The position numbers and the translations under genes are program-made. From positions 389,112 through 453,111 of the forward strand of contig KN805380.1 of assembly GCA_000818945.1 (NCBI GenBank): 64,000 nucleotides of DNA. The letters are read 5' to 3'. Each line of letters begins with the position of its first letter. Position 1 is the first letter of the stretch. The notes under the pieces are model-generated. The model was not told the DNA's origin, did not search any database, and saw only the letters and a list, made by a program, of their open reading frames with translations. This document shows, one piece after another, positions 9,836 to 20,614 of this stretch. The DNA is from Schizochytrium sp. CCTCC M209059. Lineage: Eukaryota > Sar > Bigyra > Thraustochytrida > Thraustochytriidae.

Positions 9836-9894
9836 GCACGCACACACACACACGCACACACACATACACACCACACACGCGCGCGCACGTGGGT
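9836..9894. repeat. (CA)n-rich microsatellite
   Basis: Alternating CA, interrupted by GCAC and TACA units and ending in alternating CG (GCGCGCGCAC). Such alternating purine-pyrimidine DNA is prone to Z-form; that is general knowledge and was not measured here. Confidence 0.85.
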
Positions 9895-11254
9895 CTTTGC
9901 CTGGCTGGATAGTTGAGTACATTCGCCCGGGGAAACTCGTGAGATGAGAGTAGCCCAGAAAATTAAAGAATGGCACCAAAGTTGCCAAGGAGAGGTATAG
10001 ACGCGTGTCCTTGCAAAATGACCTGGGGGAGGCAAAGACAAGCTTACAGCAGCTTGGACCAGAGTATAACCAAAAGCATATCTTGCAGAATGCAATGACT
10101 TCTCTATCTCCACTGTGCGGGCACAGGTTGTCCCTTTTTTCCGTGCATGATCATAGGCAGCGACCAGACACATGAAACAAAAAGAAAGCCTAGCGGACTC
10201 TCACGTGGTAACATCCTCCCAATTTCGCGTGTTCAAAATTTGGTGATTGGTAGCCTACAAGAATTTGATTGCAGCTGCTGGCGTGAGGAAAAAAGAAAAA
10301 GGCCAAGGCTCAGCTTTCCATGTTATACTGCTTTTCCAGGCCGGAAGTCGGTCGTCTAAGCCTACTAGGCTTGGTTTGGTCGGTCTGACTCCACTCTACT
10401 CGCTCTCAGCGGTGGCGACGAGGCCAGGCCTGTTACTTTGGGACACAGACATATTCCATTCATTCCGAGTCTCACAAGTGCTCTGCAGATCGCTCGCTGG
10501 CTCGCTGGATGAAAATGGAAAAATGAGCTAGACGATGCATTTTAATTTAATGGATGATGAAACCGTGGGCGCCGGCGCACGCCAGTCCTCTCGCGCGGCC
10601 AACCTGCCAGCCAGCCGACCGGCCGGGCGGCCGGCCGCCTGACCTGCCGACTCCGTTTGTTTTCCTCCCGGCCTCTCTTATCGATCGCCGAGCGTCATCC
10701 CGAAACTGTCTTCTCGGTGGTCAAAGGAAAAGCAGGAAGAAAGAAAGGAAAAGAAAAGAAAAGAACTCGAAATCTATGCGTTACGCCGTGCACGGCGGAG
10801 GCGTGGCACTGGCTGGCACTGGCACTGCGCGGCGGAGCTGACCGCTCTCACGTTTGTCTCCTTTTGCAGTGCAAGCTCGGCTAGCAGGGGGCGATTGGCA
10901 CGAGCACGCGGCGATGAAACGCACGAGCAGCAGAGAAGCCACGCAGACGGTTTCGTCTCAAGGTCACCGCGACGGGGCAGTGAGGCTCCGAGACCGAAAA
11001 GGAAAACAAGCGAGACGAGAGGCAAAAGCAAGCCCAGCAGGCGGGGAGGAAGGGAGGGGAGGCCCAATTCCGCTTGGCCTCGTACGCGTCCGGGCTCGCT
11101 CATCTCGTTTCACGCGTGCAAACTTGCTTGCTGCAAGACAGCCAGACAAACAGCCAGCATTTTTGCCAAGAGAGGTGGCGACCCCATAGGTCCTGGTCTT
11201 GCTGCTGCCGCTGCTGCGCGACGCGAGGAGGAGACAAAAGCGATACGACATTCC

Positions 11255-11281
11255 GCTAGCGAGCGAGCGAGCGAGCGAGCT
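11255..11281 (+). promoter_or_regulatory. CTAGCGAGCGAGC element upstream of coiled-coil gene
   Basis: CTAG followed by a (CGAG)n run, 19 bases before the ATG at 11300. The same string in the same orientation relative to the gene occurs upstream of the PKA-R and ZIP genes. A 5'-UTR or promoter role is inferred from position. Confidence 0.4.
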
Positions 11282-11299
11282 AAAGAGACGCGAGCGAGC

Positions 11300-13216
11300 A
11301 TGTCGCAGTCATACAGGATGAAGACGCCCGTCCGCAACAACAAGGAAAATGCAGGCTTTGGCAATGCCGGGCATGGCTCCGCAGGAAAGACGCCGCTCTC
11401 GGCCAAGCAGGAGGAGGTGTACCTGCAAAAGGTGGAGCTCGCGCAGCAGGTTCGCGAGGAAAAGGAGCGACTCCGCGAGGAGAAGAAGCGGCGGCAAGAA
11501 GAGTTTCTGCGACGCACGGCCGAAAAGCGCGAAATGATGGAGGCGCAACTAAATGCGCGGCGCATGGCTACCAAGCACGCCAACAACGCCGCAATGGCAA
11601 CCAAGGAGATGGAGATTGCCGACCTGAAATGGACGCTTGAACAGGAGCGTCTCCACCGCATCGACATGGAGGAAGAACACCGTCGAAAGAGGCGAGAAGA
11701 AAATGAAATGAAGGCGCGACAGCGGCATGTGCAGCACGAGGCCGAGATGCGGCAAAAGGCCATCCAGGACGAAGAACGCCGCGTCTTCCGATTGCAACTC
11801 GCCGAGGACATGGAACATGCCCGTCTCGTCAAGGAAATGGAGCGCATGGAGCAGCTCGAGGAGCACATGATGCGTGCCCAGGCTCGCGAGGAGGCTCGTG
11901 CCCGCGAGGAAGAACAGCGTGCCCGGGCCGAACGTCGAGCCAAAGAGTCCCGCGACCTCGATGAGGCCGCGTACCAGGACGTTCAGGAGTATCTGCGTGC
12001 AGAGCGTACCAAGCGGCGCGAATCTGTGCAGTTTCGTCTCGCGGAGGCCTCGCAGTGGAAGGAGAAGCACGAGCAGCAGAAACGTTTGGATCGCATTCTG
12101 GAGCGCCAGGACCGCGAGCGCGAGATTGCCGCCTATGACGACATGAAGCGATACCTGGACTCGGAACAGGCGCGTCGCAGGCAGTCTCTCCAGGAGTTTC
12201 TGCAGCAAGAGTCTGACATGCGCCGACTTGATGAGCTGGACAGGGACCAGATCATTCGCAGCCAAGCTGGGGAGCATTGCGCTGACGGCAAGATGGGCAA
12301 GTCGGACAGCGATGAAACCAAAATGGAGCGTTGTTTTGTACTGGCCCATCGCATGCACATTGCTGGCAAGCACTCCACCGTGCCACAGCACGATGATGAC
12401 GAAGACGAAGAGAGCAAACATTCTTGCGAGGATGATCGAGATCTCGAAAGCGTCACCGATCTCGAAAGCGTCACCGACGCACAAGTCCTGCAATACATGG
12501 AGCGCGAGCGTCATCAGGAACGAAGCCTGGGTCCTCTGCAGGCGCGCGCCGAGCTCGAGGCGGCGGTCAAGCTTGACGCCAAGATCGAGGCGCAGCTTCG
12601 TAGCATGGACGGTCTCGACGAGGAGGACCGGTTACGGTATAGGGAGGAGATTTCGCGGCGATTTCTGCTGTCCGAGGATGGCAAGATCTCGAACATTGTC
12701 GAAGACATGCGTCGCGCCTCGCTGGGAAGCAGAGCTTCTCTTGGCAGTCTGGAGCCACTCCCCGCGCCACCACAGCTCCCAGGGGCGTCTTCGCCAGCTT
12801 CCGCGTCTTCGTCGCTGTTGTCACCGCGGGAACGGAACTCGCGCGAGAGCGAGGAGGCCACAGAGGTCGAGGACGAAGAAGAGGTGGCGCGAGTGCCCAC
12901 GGAGGCTAGTGAGACCCATGAAGCCGATGCCTCCAAGGCGCCGTTGACCTCGTCGGAGCGACTCAAGGCGATGCTTGTCAAGACGAAGCGAGTTCTCAAG
13001 ACGCAGAAGCGAGCTTTCAACGTAAAAAGGCGCGCGTTCACGGCCAAGAGCCGCGAGCTGATGGAGGAGTCCAAGGAGAAGACCAAGGCAGCCATTCAGA
13101 GGTACCGCGAGCGTCGTTTGGAGCGCCGCATTGAGCGCGAGATTGAGCGCGAGTTGGAGCGGGATCGTGTTCGTGCACGCTCTCACGAGTATGCGGAGGC
13201 CGAGGCGCAAGTCTAA
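11300..13216 (+). CDS. Charged coiled-coil protein with KEN-box-like N-terminus
   Basis: A 638-residue protein not matched to a named family. The open frame extends upstream to 10895 but from TTG; the ATG at 11300 is the first in frame and follows a (GAGC)n tract. The N-terminus reads MSQSYRMKTPVRNNKENAG, containing Lys-Glu-Asn, which in APC/C substrates is a degradation signal. Residues about 40-250 are long uninterrupted Glu/Arg/Lys helix (EEKERLREEKKRRQEEF and similar), a predicted coiled coil. Residues about 215-440 carry three related blocks starting 'AAYQDVQEYLRAERTKRR', 'AAYDDMKRYLDSEQARRR' and 'VTDAQVLQYMERERHQER', an internal repeat. The C-terminus is very basic with alternating Arg and Glu (RRLERRIEREIERELERD). 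A cytoskeletal or centrosomal structural role is plausible but is only inference from composition. Confidence 0.7.
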   Translation: MSQSYRMKTPVRNNKENAGFGNAGHGSAGKTPLSAKQEEVYLQKVELAQQVREEKERLREEKKRRQEEFLRRTAEKREMMEAQLNARRMATKHANNAAMATKEMEIADLKWTLEQERLHRIDMEEEHRRKRREENEMKARQRHVQHEAEMRQKAIQDEERRVFRLQLAEDMEHARLVKEMERMEQLEEHMMRAQAREEARAREEEQRARAERRAKESRDLDEAAYQDVQEYLRAERTKRRESVQFRLAEASQWKEKHEQQKRLDRILERQDREREIAAYDDMKRYLDSEQARRRQSLQEFLQQESDMRRLDELDRDQIIRSQAGEHCADGKMGKSDSDETKMERCFVLAHRMHIAGKHSTVPQHDDDEDEESKHSCEDDRDLESVTDLESVTDAQVLQYMERERHQERSLGPLQARAELEAAVKLDAKIEAQLRSMDGLDEEDRLRYREEISRRFLLSEDGKISNIVEDMRRASLGSRASLGSLEPLPAPPQLPGASSPASASSSLLSPRERNSRESEEATEVEDEEEVARVPTEASETHEADASKAPLTSSERLKAMLVKTKRVLKTQKRAFNVKRRAFTAKSRELMEESKEKTKAAIQRYRERRLERRIEREIERELERDRVRARSHEYAEAEAQV

Positions 13217-13950
13217 ATTGCTCGGTGAAATGAGGGGGCAGGCGGGGGGGAGGGAGTCCAATGTAGATGTAGCCTTGGTCGTATGTGACAGACGAAAGAA
13301 ATGAATTAAATGCATGAGTGAAGAAAATTTTACACCATCGCTTCGATGAAGTTAGTTGGTCACCTGGTATGTCAGTTGATCAAATCACCTTTCAACACGT
13401 TTTGAAGGACGGACGCATCTTGTCGCTTGCTGACAGAAGTCCAATTGAAGCTCCCTCTTGCTCTCTTGCTGCGGAACGAAGGCTTGAGCTCTAGGCCTTT
13501 TCAGCTCTAGATTTTGCGAAAAACGATGACAAAAGACGATTACAGAAGCCAGAGTGCGTACGTGTATTTGGCCATGATTCTCACTCGCGGGAGAATTCAA
13601 TTCTATCAGATTTGCAAGAAGAAATTGTGAAGAACGAACGAGACTGAATGATTGAGCGAGTGAGTGAACCGAAGAAATGCTTGAGTTAGAAATCATTTGA
13701 AATTTATCGGTTTTTCTATTTTCTTCGCCTCGCTTCACTTCGCTGGTCAAAAGAGGCGTGCAGGCTCCCTTGCCTGTAAGCCGCCGGCTAATAACGACGC
13801 CACCGACGAAATCGATAACGTGGGCATCTACGCGCGTGTGATAAGGAGAGGATCCTGAGACAATCTCGAAGAGAATGGATCATGGGAAAGCTTAATGAAA
13901 ATAGGAATGGAAAATACTTGCGTGGTCCCGGTAAAAAATGGATCTTTTGG
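13217..13950. other. Intergenic between convergent genes
   Basis: About 730 bases forming the 3' flanks of the coiled-coil gene and the Myb-like gene. It is more AT-rich than the surrounding coding DNA. I see no gene, RNA gene or clear repeat. Confidence 0.6.
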
Positions 13951-15492
13951 TCAAAGGGACGTTGTGTCTGTTTGTAAAGTGTCGCGCCCCGAAGCGTGGG
14001 GATTACGATGAAATTCCTCGTTGACGGCACCGCCAGGGCCATCCGTGCCCCATATTTCAAGCGCCCGCTCAATGGCTGCCGCGGCGTCGGGCGGGACCGA
14101 GCCGTACGCCTTGGAGAGCATGAGTTCTTCGATCTTACCCAGCACCATGTTCTGGTCGCGAGTGATCCACGACTCGTAGCCGATGACGCGCTTGAGCTGC
14201 TTGTCGATGGCGCGGCTCGGACGCTTAATGCCAGAGTAGACGCAAATGTCGCACACGGCGCGGAGTTCCTTGCGGATGAAGAGCTTTGCAATCGTAAGCA
14301 GGGTGGCCATCTCGCCCGGGTTCCAGCGGCCCTGCTGGAAAGGTCCCACGGACTGCATGCGGCGGCGACGCTTGCCCTTGCGCAGGGCCTCGACGGCCTG
14401 GTGGGCCTCCCTATCGAGGCACCTGCCCGTGCGCGGCGAGGTGACTCCGGGGTTGCCTTGAAAGGCGCTCCCTCCATATGCTGAGGAGGCCGAGGCCGAG
14501 GGAGAGGCGTAGTCGATGCCCCCGGTTCGGGAATCGTAGGCGGCAAAAGCGCTCGCGGCGTGCGAAGAGGCGTTCGGGTGCATACCAAGGCGCGTGCCGT
14601 CGCTGGTCCCGGTCCTGGCCAGCATCGAGGATGCGGCGGCGGCTGCGGCGGCGGCGTGGTTTGCGTGCGCATTTTGCTGCGAGGAGGAGGAGGAGGCGTA
14701 GGGGAGCGGGGAGACGGATGATCTCGAGGAGAACGTCGAGGCGGCGGTGAATCCCGCGGAGCTGGGAAGCTGACCTTGCAAGCCCGCAAAGTATTCAGTT
14801 TGGTCAGAGAGCGAGCTTGCAAAGTACGGGTCGGCGGGTGACTGCTGGTATAGCGAAGCCGACGCGTTGGGGTGCGCAGGGTACCATATGTCGGGTGGGT
14901 TTCCGGCCGTGGAAGGGTCGCTCATGAGACCCTGTGTCTGAGGCGAGAGTTGTTCGAAGCCGCCCCCAGCTGCGGTGGCGGCAGTGGCGGCGAGGGTGCG
15001 GCCGGAGAAGTTTGTGTCGACCTCGTTGAGGTGGCTCGCAGCGGGCATAGTTTCGCGATAAATAAGTGGCCGCTGGTGCACGAAGTTTGATTCGGTGGTG
15101 AGGCCTGGAGGCATGGGCCTTCCCGAAGGTTGGTGATAGCTCGAGGTGTGCTGCAGATGATATTGCTGCGTATGGTCAAAGGGCTGCGGGCTGAGCCGAC
15201 GCACTTGTCCAGGGGGGGCTTCGGCCTCTTCGCCGTCGCTGCTGCGCGCGTGGGGGCTCGCGGATGATGATGATGATGATGATGATGACGACGATGACGA
15301 CGACGAGGAAGACGAGGCTACGCGTCTTTGGAGACTGGCTTCGTTGTTTGTGTCGCCACCGTTATATCCGCCTTCGAGTCTCTGCTGCTGTTGGCTGCTT
15401 TCATTCAAGTGACAAAGCAGCCAGTCCTGCGAGTCATCCTCGGCGGGCCCACCTCGCCGCAGGGACGCCGCATGGGAAGGTGGGGGCTGCAT
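13951..15492 (-). CDS. Low-complexity protein with C-terminal Myb/SANT-like segment (putative DNA-binding)
   Basis: A 513-residue protein starting at an ATG at 15492. Residues 1 to about 360 are disordered and rich in Ser, Ala, Gln, Pro and Tyr, with an uninterrupted run of 18 Ser near residues 60-77 and an Ala run near 280. After a basic patch (KGKRRRR) comes a compact segment of about 110 residues beginning GRWNPGEMATLLTIAKLF and continuing through 'RPSRAIDKQLKRVIGYESW'. The spacing of Trp, Glu and the later Arg-Pro/Leu-Lys-Arg helix resembles a Myb/SANT helix-turn-helix, so a transcription factor with an activation-like N-terminus is my reading. No close family is recognised, and the match is weak. 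The gene converges with the coiled-coil gene and faces the 9.5 kb gene-poor region with its 5' end. Confidence 0.6.
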   Translation of the reverse strand: MQPPPSHAASLRRGGPAEDDSQDWLLCHLNESSQQQQRLEGGYNGGDTNNEASLQRRVASSSSSSSSSSSSSSSSSSASPHARSSDGEEAEAPPGQVRRLSPQPFDHTQQYHLQHTSSYHQPSGRPMPPGLTTESNFVHQRPLIYRETMPAASHLNEVDTNFSGRTLAATAATAAGGGFEQLSPQTQGLMSDPSTAGNPPDIWYPAHPNASASLYQQSPADPYFASSLSDQTEYFAGLQGQLPSSAGFTAASTFSSRSSVSPLPYASSSSSQQNAHANHAAAAAAAASSMLARTGTSDGTRLGMHPNASSHAASAFAAYDSRTGGIDYASPSASASSAYGGSAFQGNPGVTSPRTGRCLDREAHQAVEALRKGKRRRRMQSVGPFQQGRWNPGEMATLLTIAKLFIRKELRAVCDICVYSGIKRPSRAIDKQLKRVIGYESWITRDQNMVLGKIEELMLSKAYGSVPPDAAAAIERALEIWGTDGPGGAVNEEFHRNPHASGRDTLQTDTTSL

Positions 15493-15536
15493 GTGTCGCG
15501 TCGTCTCTGCACAACCGTCTGCGCCGCGTCTCTATC

Positions 15537-15566
15537 CTCTTCTCTTCTCTTCTCTTCTCTTCTCTA
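15537..15566. repeat. (TTCTC)n microsatellite
   Basis: About five tandem copies of TTCTC, 45-75 bases upstream of the Myb-like gene's start. Confidence 0.85.
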
Positions 15567-15812
15567 CTCTGCCGCCGCACCGTCGGGCAGCCGCGTCCAC
15601 GCCCGCGCTCGATTCCCGGTCCGCCTCGGCCCTCCTCCCCAGCGTCCGCGTACCGCACAATCTCGCAGACACTTTCTTTTCTCGTCACTTTTACGATGGA
15701 GGTCACCCGTCTCGGCCCTCTCGCATGCAGTCAAGAAGAAATAAGATAGATATAGATGATGGCCCGAGGGAGGGAAGAGACCGATCGCTGGCTGGCTGGA
15801 TGGATTGACTGA

Positions 15813-15851
15813 CTGATCGATCGATCGATCGATCAATCGATCGATCGAGTT
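15813..15851. repeat. (ATCG)n microsatellite
   Basis: TGACTGACTG leads into about eight GATC/ATCG units with one ATCA interruption. Because GATC is self-complementary, this run can pair with itself. Confidence 0.85.
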
Positions 15852-16159
15852 CGGCCCACGGTCGCTGGCGAGAGCGCCTGCCCGCGCGGCTCCTCTCCTC
15901 GCCCTCGTCGCTGCGAGTCGTTCGCGCCCCCCGCCCCTCTCTCTCTCTCTCTCCTTTGCTCGTACGAAGGAACGAGCGGTCGCACGAACGAAGACGGCCC
16001 TGCTTCCTCGCCCCGGTCTCAGCCCGCCTCAACGCAACTCAGCTCGACTCCTCGCGACGAGCAGAGCGCGCCGCGGCTCCGCTCGACGCTCTCTCGCCCT
16101 CGGGCGAGGCCGCGCCTGCCCGGCTGCCCGGCTGCCCGGCGGCGGGCGCGAGGTCGAGG

Positions 16160-16212
16160 CTTTGTTCTGTTTTGCTTTGCTTTGCTTCGCTTTGCTTTGC
16201 TTTGCTTTGCTC
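16160..16212. repeat. (TTTGC)n microsatellite
   Basis: About nine copies of TTTGC with one TTCGC variant. Confidence 0.85.
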
Positions 16213-16465
16213 GCGCGCACGTGCTGCGCGAATGTGTGGCGACTGCCGGATGGAGGTGAATGCAGGGAGGCCGCTCTCGCCCCCGCGGCGCGGCCTCGCG
16301 CCCTGGCCGCGGCGGGCGCCCTCGCCGGGCCCGGTGCGCTGCCCGGCTGCGCGAGGCTCGCTCGCGGGTCTCTCTCGGCCGCCCGGCCCAGCTGGATCCG
16401 AGCCGAGGGGCTGGGCTGGCTGCCCGACTGCAGCCGGAGCTCGGGTAGTACGAAAGTACGCAGTT

Positions 16466-16566
16466 TGTTTCTTTCCTTCTTTGTTTCTTTCTTCTTTCTT
16501 CTTTTTTTCTTTGTTTGTTTGTTTGTCTGTTTCTTTCTTTCTTTCTTTCTTCGTTTCTTTCTTTGC
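16466..16566. repeat. (TTTC)n-rich pyrimidine tract
   Basis: About 100 bases, almost purely pyrimidine, built of TTTC/TTTG units. Confidence 0.85.
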
Positions 16567-17640
16567 CTGCTTGTTTGCGGCAGCAGGCCAAGTTACGCCA
16601 ACGCAAAGTCGAGCAAAGCAAACGAAACCAAGGCCGCGCCAGAGGAGGAAGCCCAAGCACAGCGCGCACAAACGACCAAACAGCCAACCAGGCAGAACCC
16701 GGCTGCCGTTCTGGGCGTATGGCGACGTGCGCTGTCGCGATCGCCTTACGCTCGCCGCGCTTTGCCTTTCCGCGCGCGGATCGCGCTGCCGGTGCTGCAG
16801 CTTCAGCTGCTCGAGCAGCAGCGCGGGCAGCAGCACGGGCAGCAGCACGGGCAGCAGCTGCAGCGGGCCGCCCCGCGAGGCGAGGTCGGCACGCACGAAT
16901 TCAAAGTCTCCCGTAGTGGACTGGATTCGAGTTCCTGCTCGCGATCGCTCGGCGACCGCTCGCGAGCGAGACGAGCCTGCTCGCGCAGAGCCCGATCAAC
17001 GCAACCTTGCCGCGCCGCGCCGCTTCCCCGCCCTCGACTGGACCGCGCGACCCGGCCGGCCAGATCGGAGCGGAGCAGAGCGGAGCAGAGCAGCAGAGCG
17101 AAGCCGCAGAGCAGTTTGAACCGCGAGCTGAGGCGACGCGCGACGAGGAGAGGAGAAGGGACTCGCGGTCGCGCGCGAAGGCTCTTCGCGAGCGTGGTCT
17201 GGTTCTCTGCCGATCGACACAGGCTCGCCGCTCGGGCCGGGCTCGGGCTTCTCGGGTTTGGGCTCCGACGAAGCGACGAGCTGAGGATTCGAATGACTCG
17301 ACGAGGAATTGAGAAATTTGAACGATCGAGATGGTCGATCGATCGAGCAATTGGTCTCGGCTCTGCCGTCGAGGCTGGTCTACCTTAGGAAGCTTTGCTC
17401 CGCTTTGCTTTCTTTGCTGTGCTGCTCGAGAGCGAGCGGGCTCACAGCGATCGATCGCAGTGCTGTGATGGAGGAACAATGGGTGGCGCTCACGTTCGTA
17501 CCACCCTCGCGTCCGCTTCCGCTGGTCAATCGATCAAGCGAGCGAGCGAGCGAGTTTGTTTGCTTGCTTGCTTGCTTGCTTGTGCTCGCCCGCCCGCCCG
17601 ACTTGAAAGGAGAATGCGCGCGGCGCGTGTACGAAGACCG

Positions 17641-17695
17641 CGCAGGCAGGCAGACAGGCGGGCAGGTTGGCAGGCAGGCAGGCAGGCAGGCGCAA
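17641..17695. repeat. (GGCA)n microsatellite
   Basis: Tandem GGCA units with GACA/GGTT interruptions. Confidence 0.8.
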
Positions 17696-19011
17696 GCAAT
17701 CCGCGCTAGCGCGCAAATCATGGCAGAGAGCAGAGAAGGGAAGGAAGGAGACAGAGAGCAGTTCGAGAGAACACGGAGCGCGCGCTCATTTTGAACCAAC
17801 AAGTGGAAAGAAAACCAAGGCCGTGCACGCTCTTTCTTTCTTTTCTTTTTCGGTCCTCTGCTCCGCTGGGCTCCCGGCGCCTCGCTGCCGCTGTCGAGTC
17901 GCAAGCCTGCAGGCTCGCGGACGCCCGCGCGCGGGGGCGCGCGACACCTCTGCGCGCGCCCGGCATGCGCGAGTCTGGTCGCTGTCGCTGTCGCTGTCGC
18001 GCGCAAGGGGAGGCGCGCGCAATCATGGCCCCGGCCAGAGGGAGGAGATAAAGCAAACGAAACCAACCCTGCAAAACAAAACAAAATAGAAAACACGCGT
18101 GTGTGTGGGGGGGGGAGAGGTGGTGGGGTATTAGTGAGTGAGTGGGTGACTGCGTGCACGTATGTGAGATAGGGAGTGTGCACACTGGAGGGTCGGTCTG
18201 CGCGGGCAGTAAGATGGACAGCGGCTGAGCGTCCCCCAGGACTTGTTTGAGCGTCCCCCGGGCCTTGTTTGAGAAAGAAGATTAGGAGTGCCATGAAACG
18301 ATGGTATGAGCACCACGAGATGCAGAAGCCATAGGCTTCGAGGCGAGAACGGGAGAATACGTAGGCGTCGGGCTCCATTGTCTCCTGCCGTGCCGCCTAC
18401 AGCAGCTCTCGCGGCTGCCTGCCCTGCCTTGGCCCAGGACGCTCGGCGGGAAGAGGGAAGAGCTGGGAACCAAGTCGCGTCGCTTCGAGCCGAGCCGCCT
18501 CGAGTCGAGTCGAGCCGAGTCGGATTGACAGTGAGTCGGATGAATAAGTTAGCTAAAACTGAACGGCAAAAAAATTCTACACGCAAAGTTGGAAGCAATC
18601 GAGGTAGCCAGATTTTTTTGTTCCTTCTTCTTTTCCGTCTCACCGCTCCGGAACTTCTCAGAAGCAACAGCTTTAGCAGGTTTAGCAGCAGCAGCGCAGC
18701 ACGAAGCCAGCCAGCCAGCCTCAGCCTGCGATGCCAGCCTGCCATCCTGCCTGCCAGCCAGCCAGGCAGCCCGCCGCAAGCCTCGTCAGTCAGTCACTGC
18801 CTCAGTGGTGTCCGTGCAGCGAGTTCTGGCGCGCTGCGCTGTTGACCGGCTTCTCTACACGTCACGTCGCCCGGAGCCGCGAAGGTGGGTGGATTGGCGA
18901 GGGCGTTCATCCTGGCTAGATGTTATGTCATAAATAAGCCTAGAACTCGGCGAGGCAAGGCCAACCAGCAGAGCAAAGTCTAGCGTCTCAATTCTTTCTT
19001 CTTTTCTTTCT

Positions 19012-19256
19012 TTTCTATTCTTTCTTTCTTTTCTTTCTTTTCTTTCTTTTCTTTCTTTTCTTTCTTTTCTTTCTTTTCTTTCTTTTCTTTCTTTTCTTTC
19101 TTTTCTTTCTTTTCTTTCTTTTCTTTCTTTTCTTTCTTTTCTTTCTTTTCTTTCTTTTCTTTCTTTTCTTTTCTTTTCTTTTCCTTCTTTCCTTTTCTTT
19201 TCTTTGCTTTTCTTTTCTTTGCTTTGCTTTTCTTTGCTTTTCTTTGCTTTTCTTTC
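19012..19256. repeat. Nonanucleotide pyrimidine repeat (CTTTCTTTT)n
   Basis: Roughly 245 bases with almost no purine on the plus strand. The first two thirds repeat a 9-base CTTTCTTTT unit; the remainder degenerates into TTTTC and TTTGC units. Confidence 0.9.
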
Positions 19257-20589
19257 ACACTCGCGCACACCTTTTCCCGCAGTAGCTGCGGTTTCTCGCT
19301 AGCGAGGCTGGTAGCCATGATAGGATGCGTTGCGCCGCGCGTGCCGCAGCGCAGAGCAGCACCGCGCTCTCGCTCCCTCCGTCCCTGTCTCCCTGCGCTG
19401 CGCTGCCGATCGAGCGCACCCCTATCGCCCCCGGCGGGCGGGAAGAGCGGCCAGCTCCGGCTGCGGAACGCCCGTCGTATGTGCGTGCGAGCGTGCGTAC
19501 GTGCGTGCGTGCGTGCATGGCCCACGCAAGAAAAGAGCGGGAGCGCTGGATGTTAATGTTGCCAACCAAGCCTGGCCAGGAGCAGCTGCAGGGTGCGCGC
19601 CCTTCAGCAACTAACTACCTGCCAGCATGCCCAGCGCGCTGAGGGAAGCTACAGCCCCACGGAAGACGAGCATCCCTGGCAGACAAACAAAGGATGAGGC
19701 CGTCCGTTCACCTGCTTCGTGTTCTTCGCTTCTTCCCGACTCCTACTTCTCCCGCCTCCACCCATTCATCCATTTGTTCATTCATTCATTTATTCGTCCG
19801 ACAGCCGCGCGCAGCGGACGCTGCGGACCTAGGCCACCCACCACCCATCGGCCAGCGCAGGTGTACTGTACCTAGGCACGCAGGCGGTCGTTAGGCGGCG
19901 AACTTTTTCGAAGCAGCGGGGGTGTGCGCCGGACCGCCAGGCAGCCAGCTGCGGGAAAAGTGAAAGAATGCACCTCCACGAAACGAGAGGTGCCAGCCTG
20001 ACGGTGAGGGCAGAGAGAAAAGAAGCCGAGGCTCGCGCCGACGATCGATTCAATGCCAGCGCAGGCGAAGCAGTCGAGCTTCACGGCAGCGGCAAACGTA
20101 CCTAGCGTCCGCCTGCCTTTCCAGACTGCCCGACCACGCGTGTGCGCATGTAGCGCTACGTTAAATCAGCAGCCGCCATGGCCACGCACGCACTGACAGT
20201 TGGCCAGAGCAGTACGGTGCAGCAGCAGCCACAAATGCCAGCTGCAGCGACCCGACCCGTCAATCTTTCAGAACTCGCGAGCACGAAAATGCAAGCGAGC
20301 GACCAAGGCGCTCTCATTCATGATCGGCGCGTCGAGCGGGCTACGGTCGGGCCGATTCGAGACCGCACCGCGCCGCAACGGCCGGAGGATAGATGGACGG
20401 ACTCGGATAGATAGACGGGTGGATAGACGGGGTGGGCGGAGGGGATCGGCGATGTCCTCGTTCGAGGTGACCGTTGCACGCAGCGCGGCGCCCGGAAGCT
20501 AGCCATTGTAGTCGGCACTCTGCGAGCGGGCGCCATGGGACCCGCAACAGGCGCTCCGTGCTGGCAGCAGCAGAGAGAAACAAGGCCAG

Positions 20590-20614
20590 GGCTATGCTAT
20601 GCTATGCTATGCTA
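20590..20614. repeat. (GCTAT)n microsatellite
   Basis: About five copies of GCTAT. Confidence 0.85.

Larger units (their letters stand above)
9149..11299. other. Intergenic between divergent kinase and coiled-coil genes
   Basis: About 2.1 kb with no recognisable gene. Open frames here are GC-rich, low in complexity and start at non-ATG codons. Contents: a (CA)n tract, a purine-rich AAAGGAAAAG tract near 10735-10765, and a (GAGC)n element just before the coiled-coil gene. It must contain the promoters of both flanking genes. Confidence 0.6.

Noticed and set aside
13385..13750. 121-codon minus-strand frame between convergent genes
   Set aside because: AT-rich, no domain, and its position fits overlapping 3' untranslated DNA.
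16900..16960. GATTCGAGTTCC string resembling a tRNA T-arm
   Set aside because: No matching acceptor, D-arm or anticodon stem could be built around it.
15956..17388. Open frames of about 390-410 codons on the plus strand and about 285 on the minus strand
   Set aside because: Composition is Arg/Ser/Ala/Cys from GC-rich repeats, several overlapping frames are open at once, and no domain is recognisable.
18855..19525. Frames coding ERKERKERK or KKEKKEKKE
   Set aside because: Direct translations of the (CTTTCTTTT)n microsatellite.
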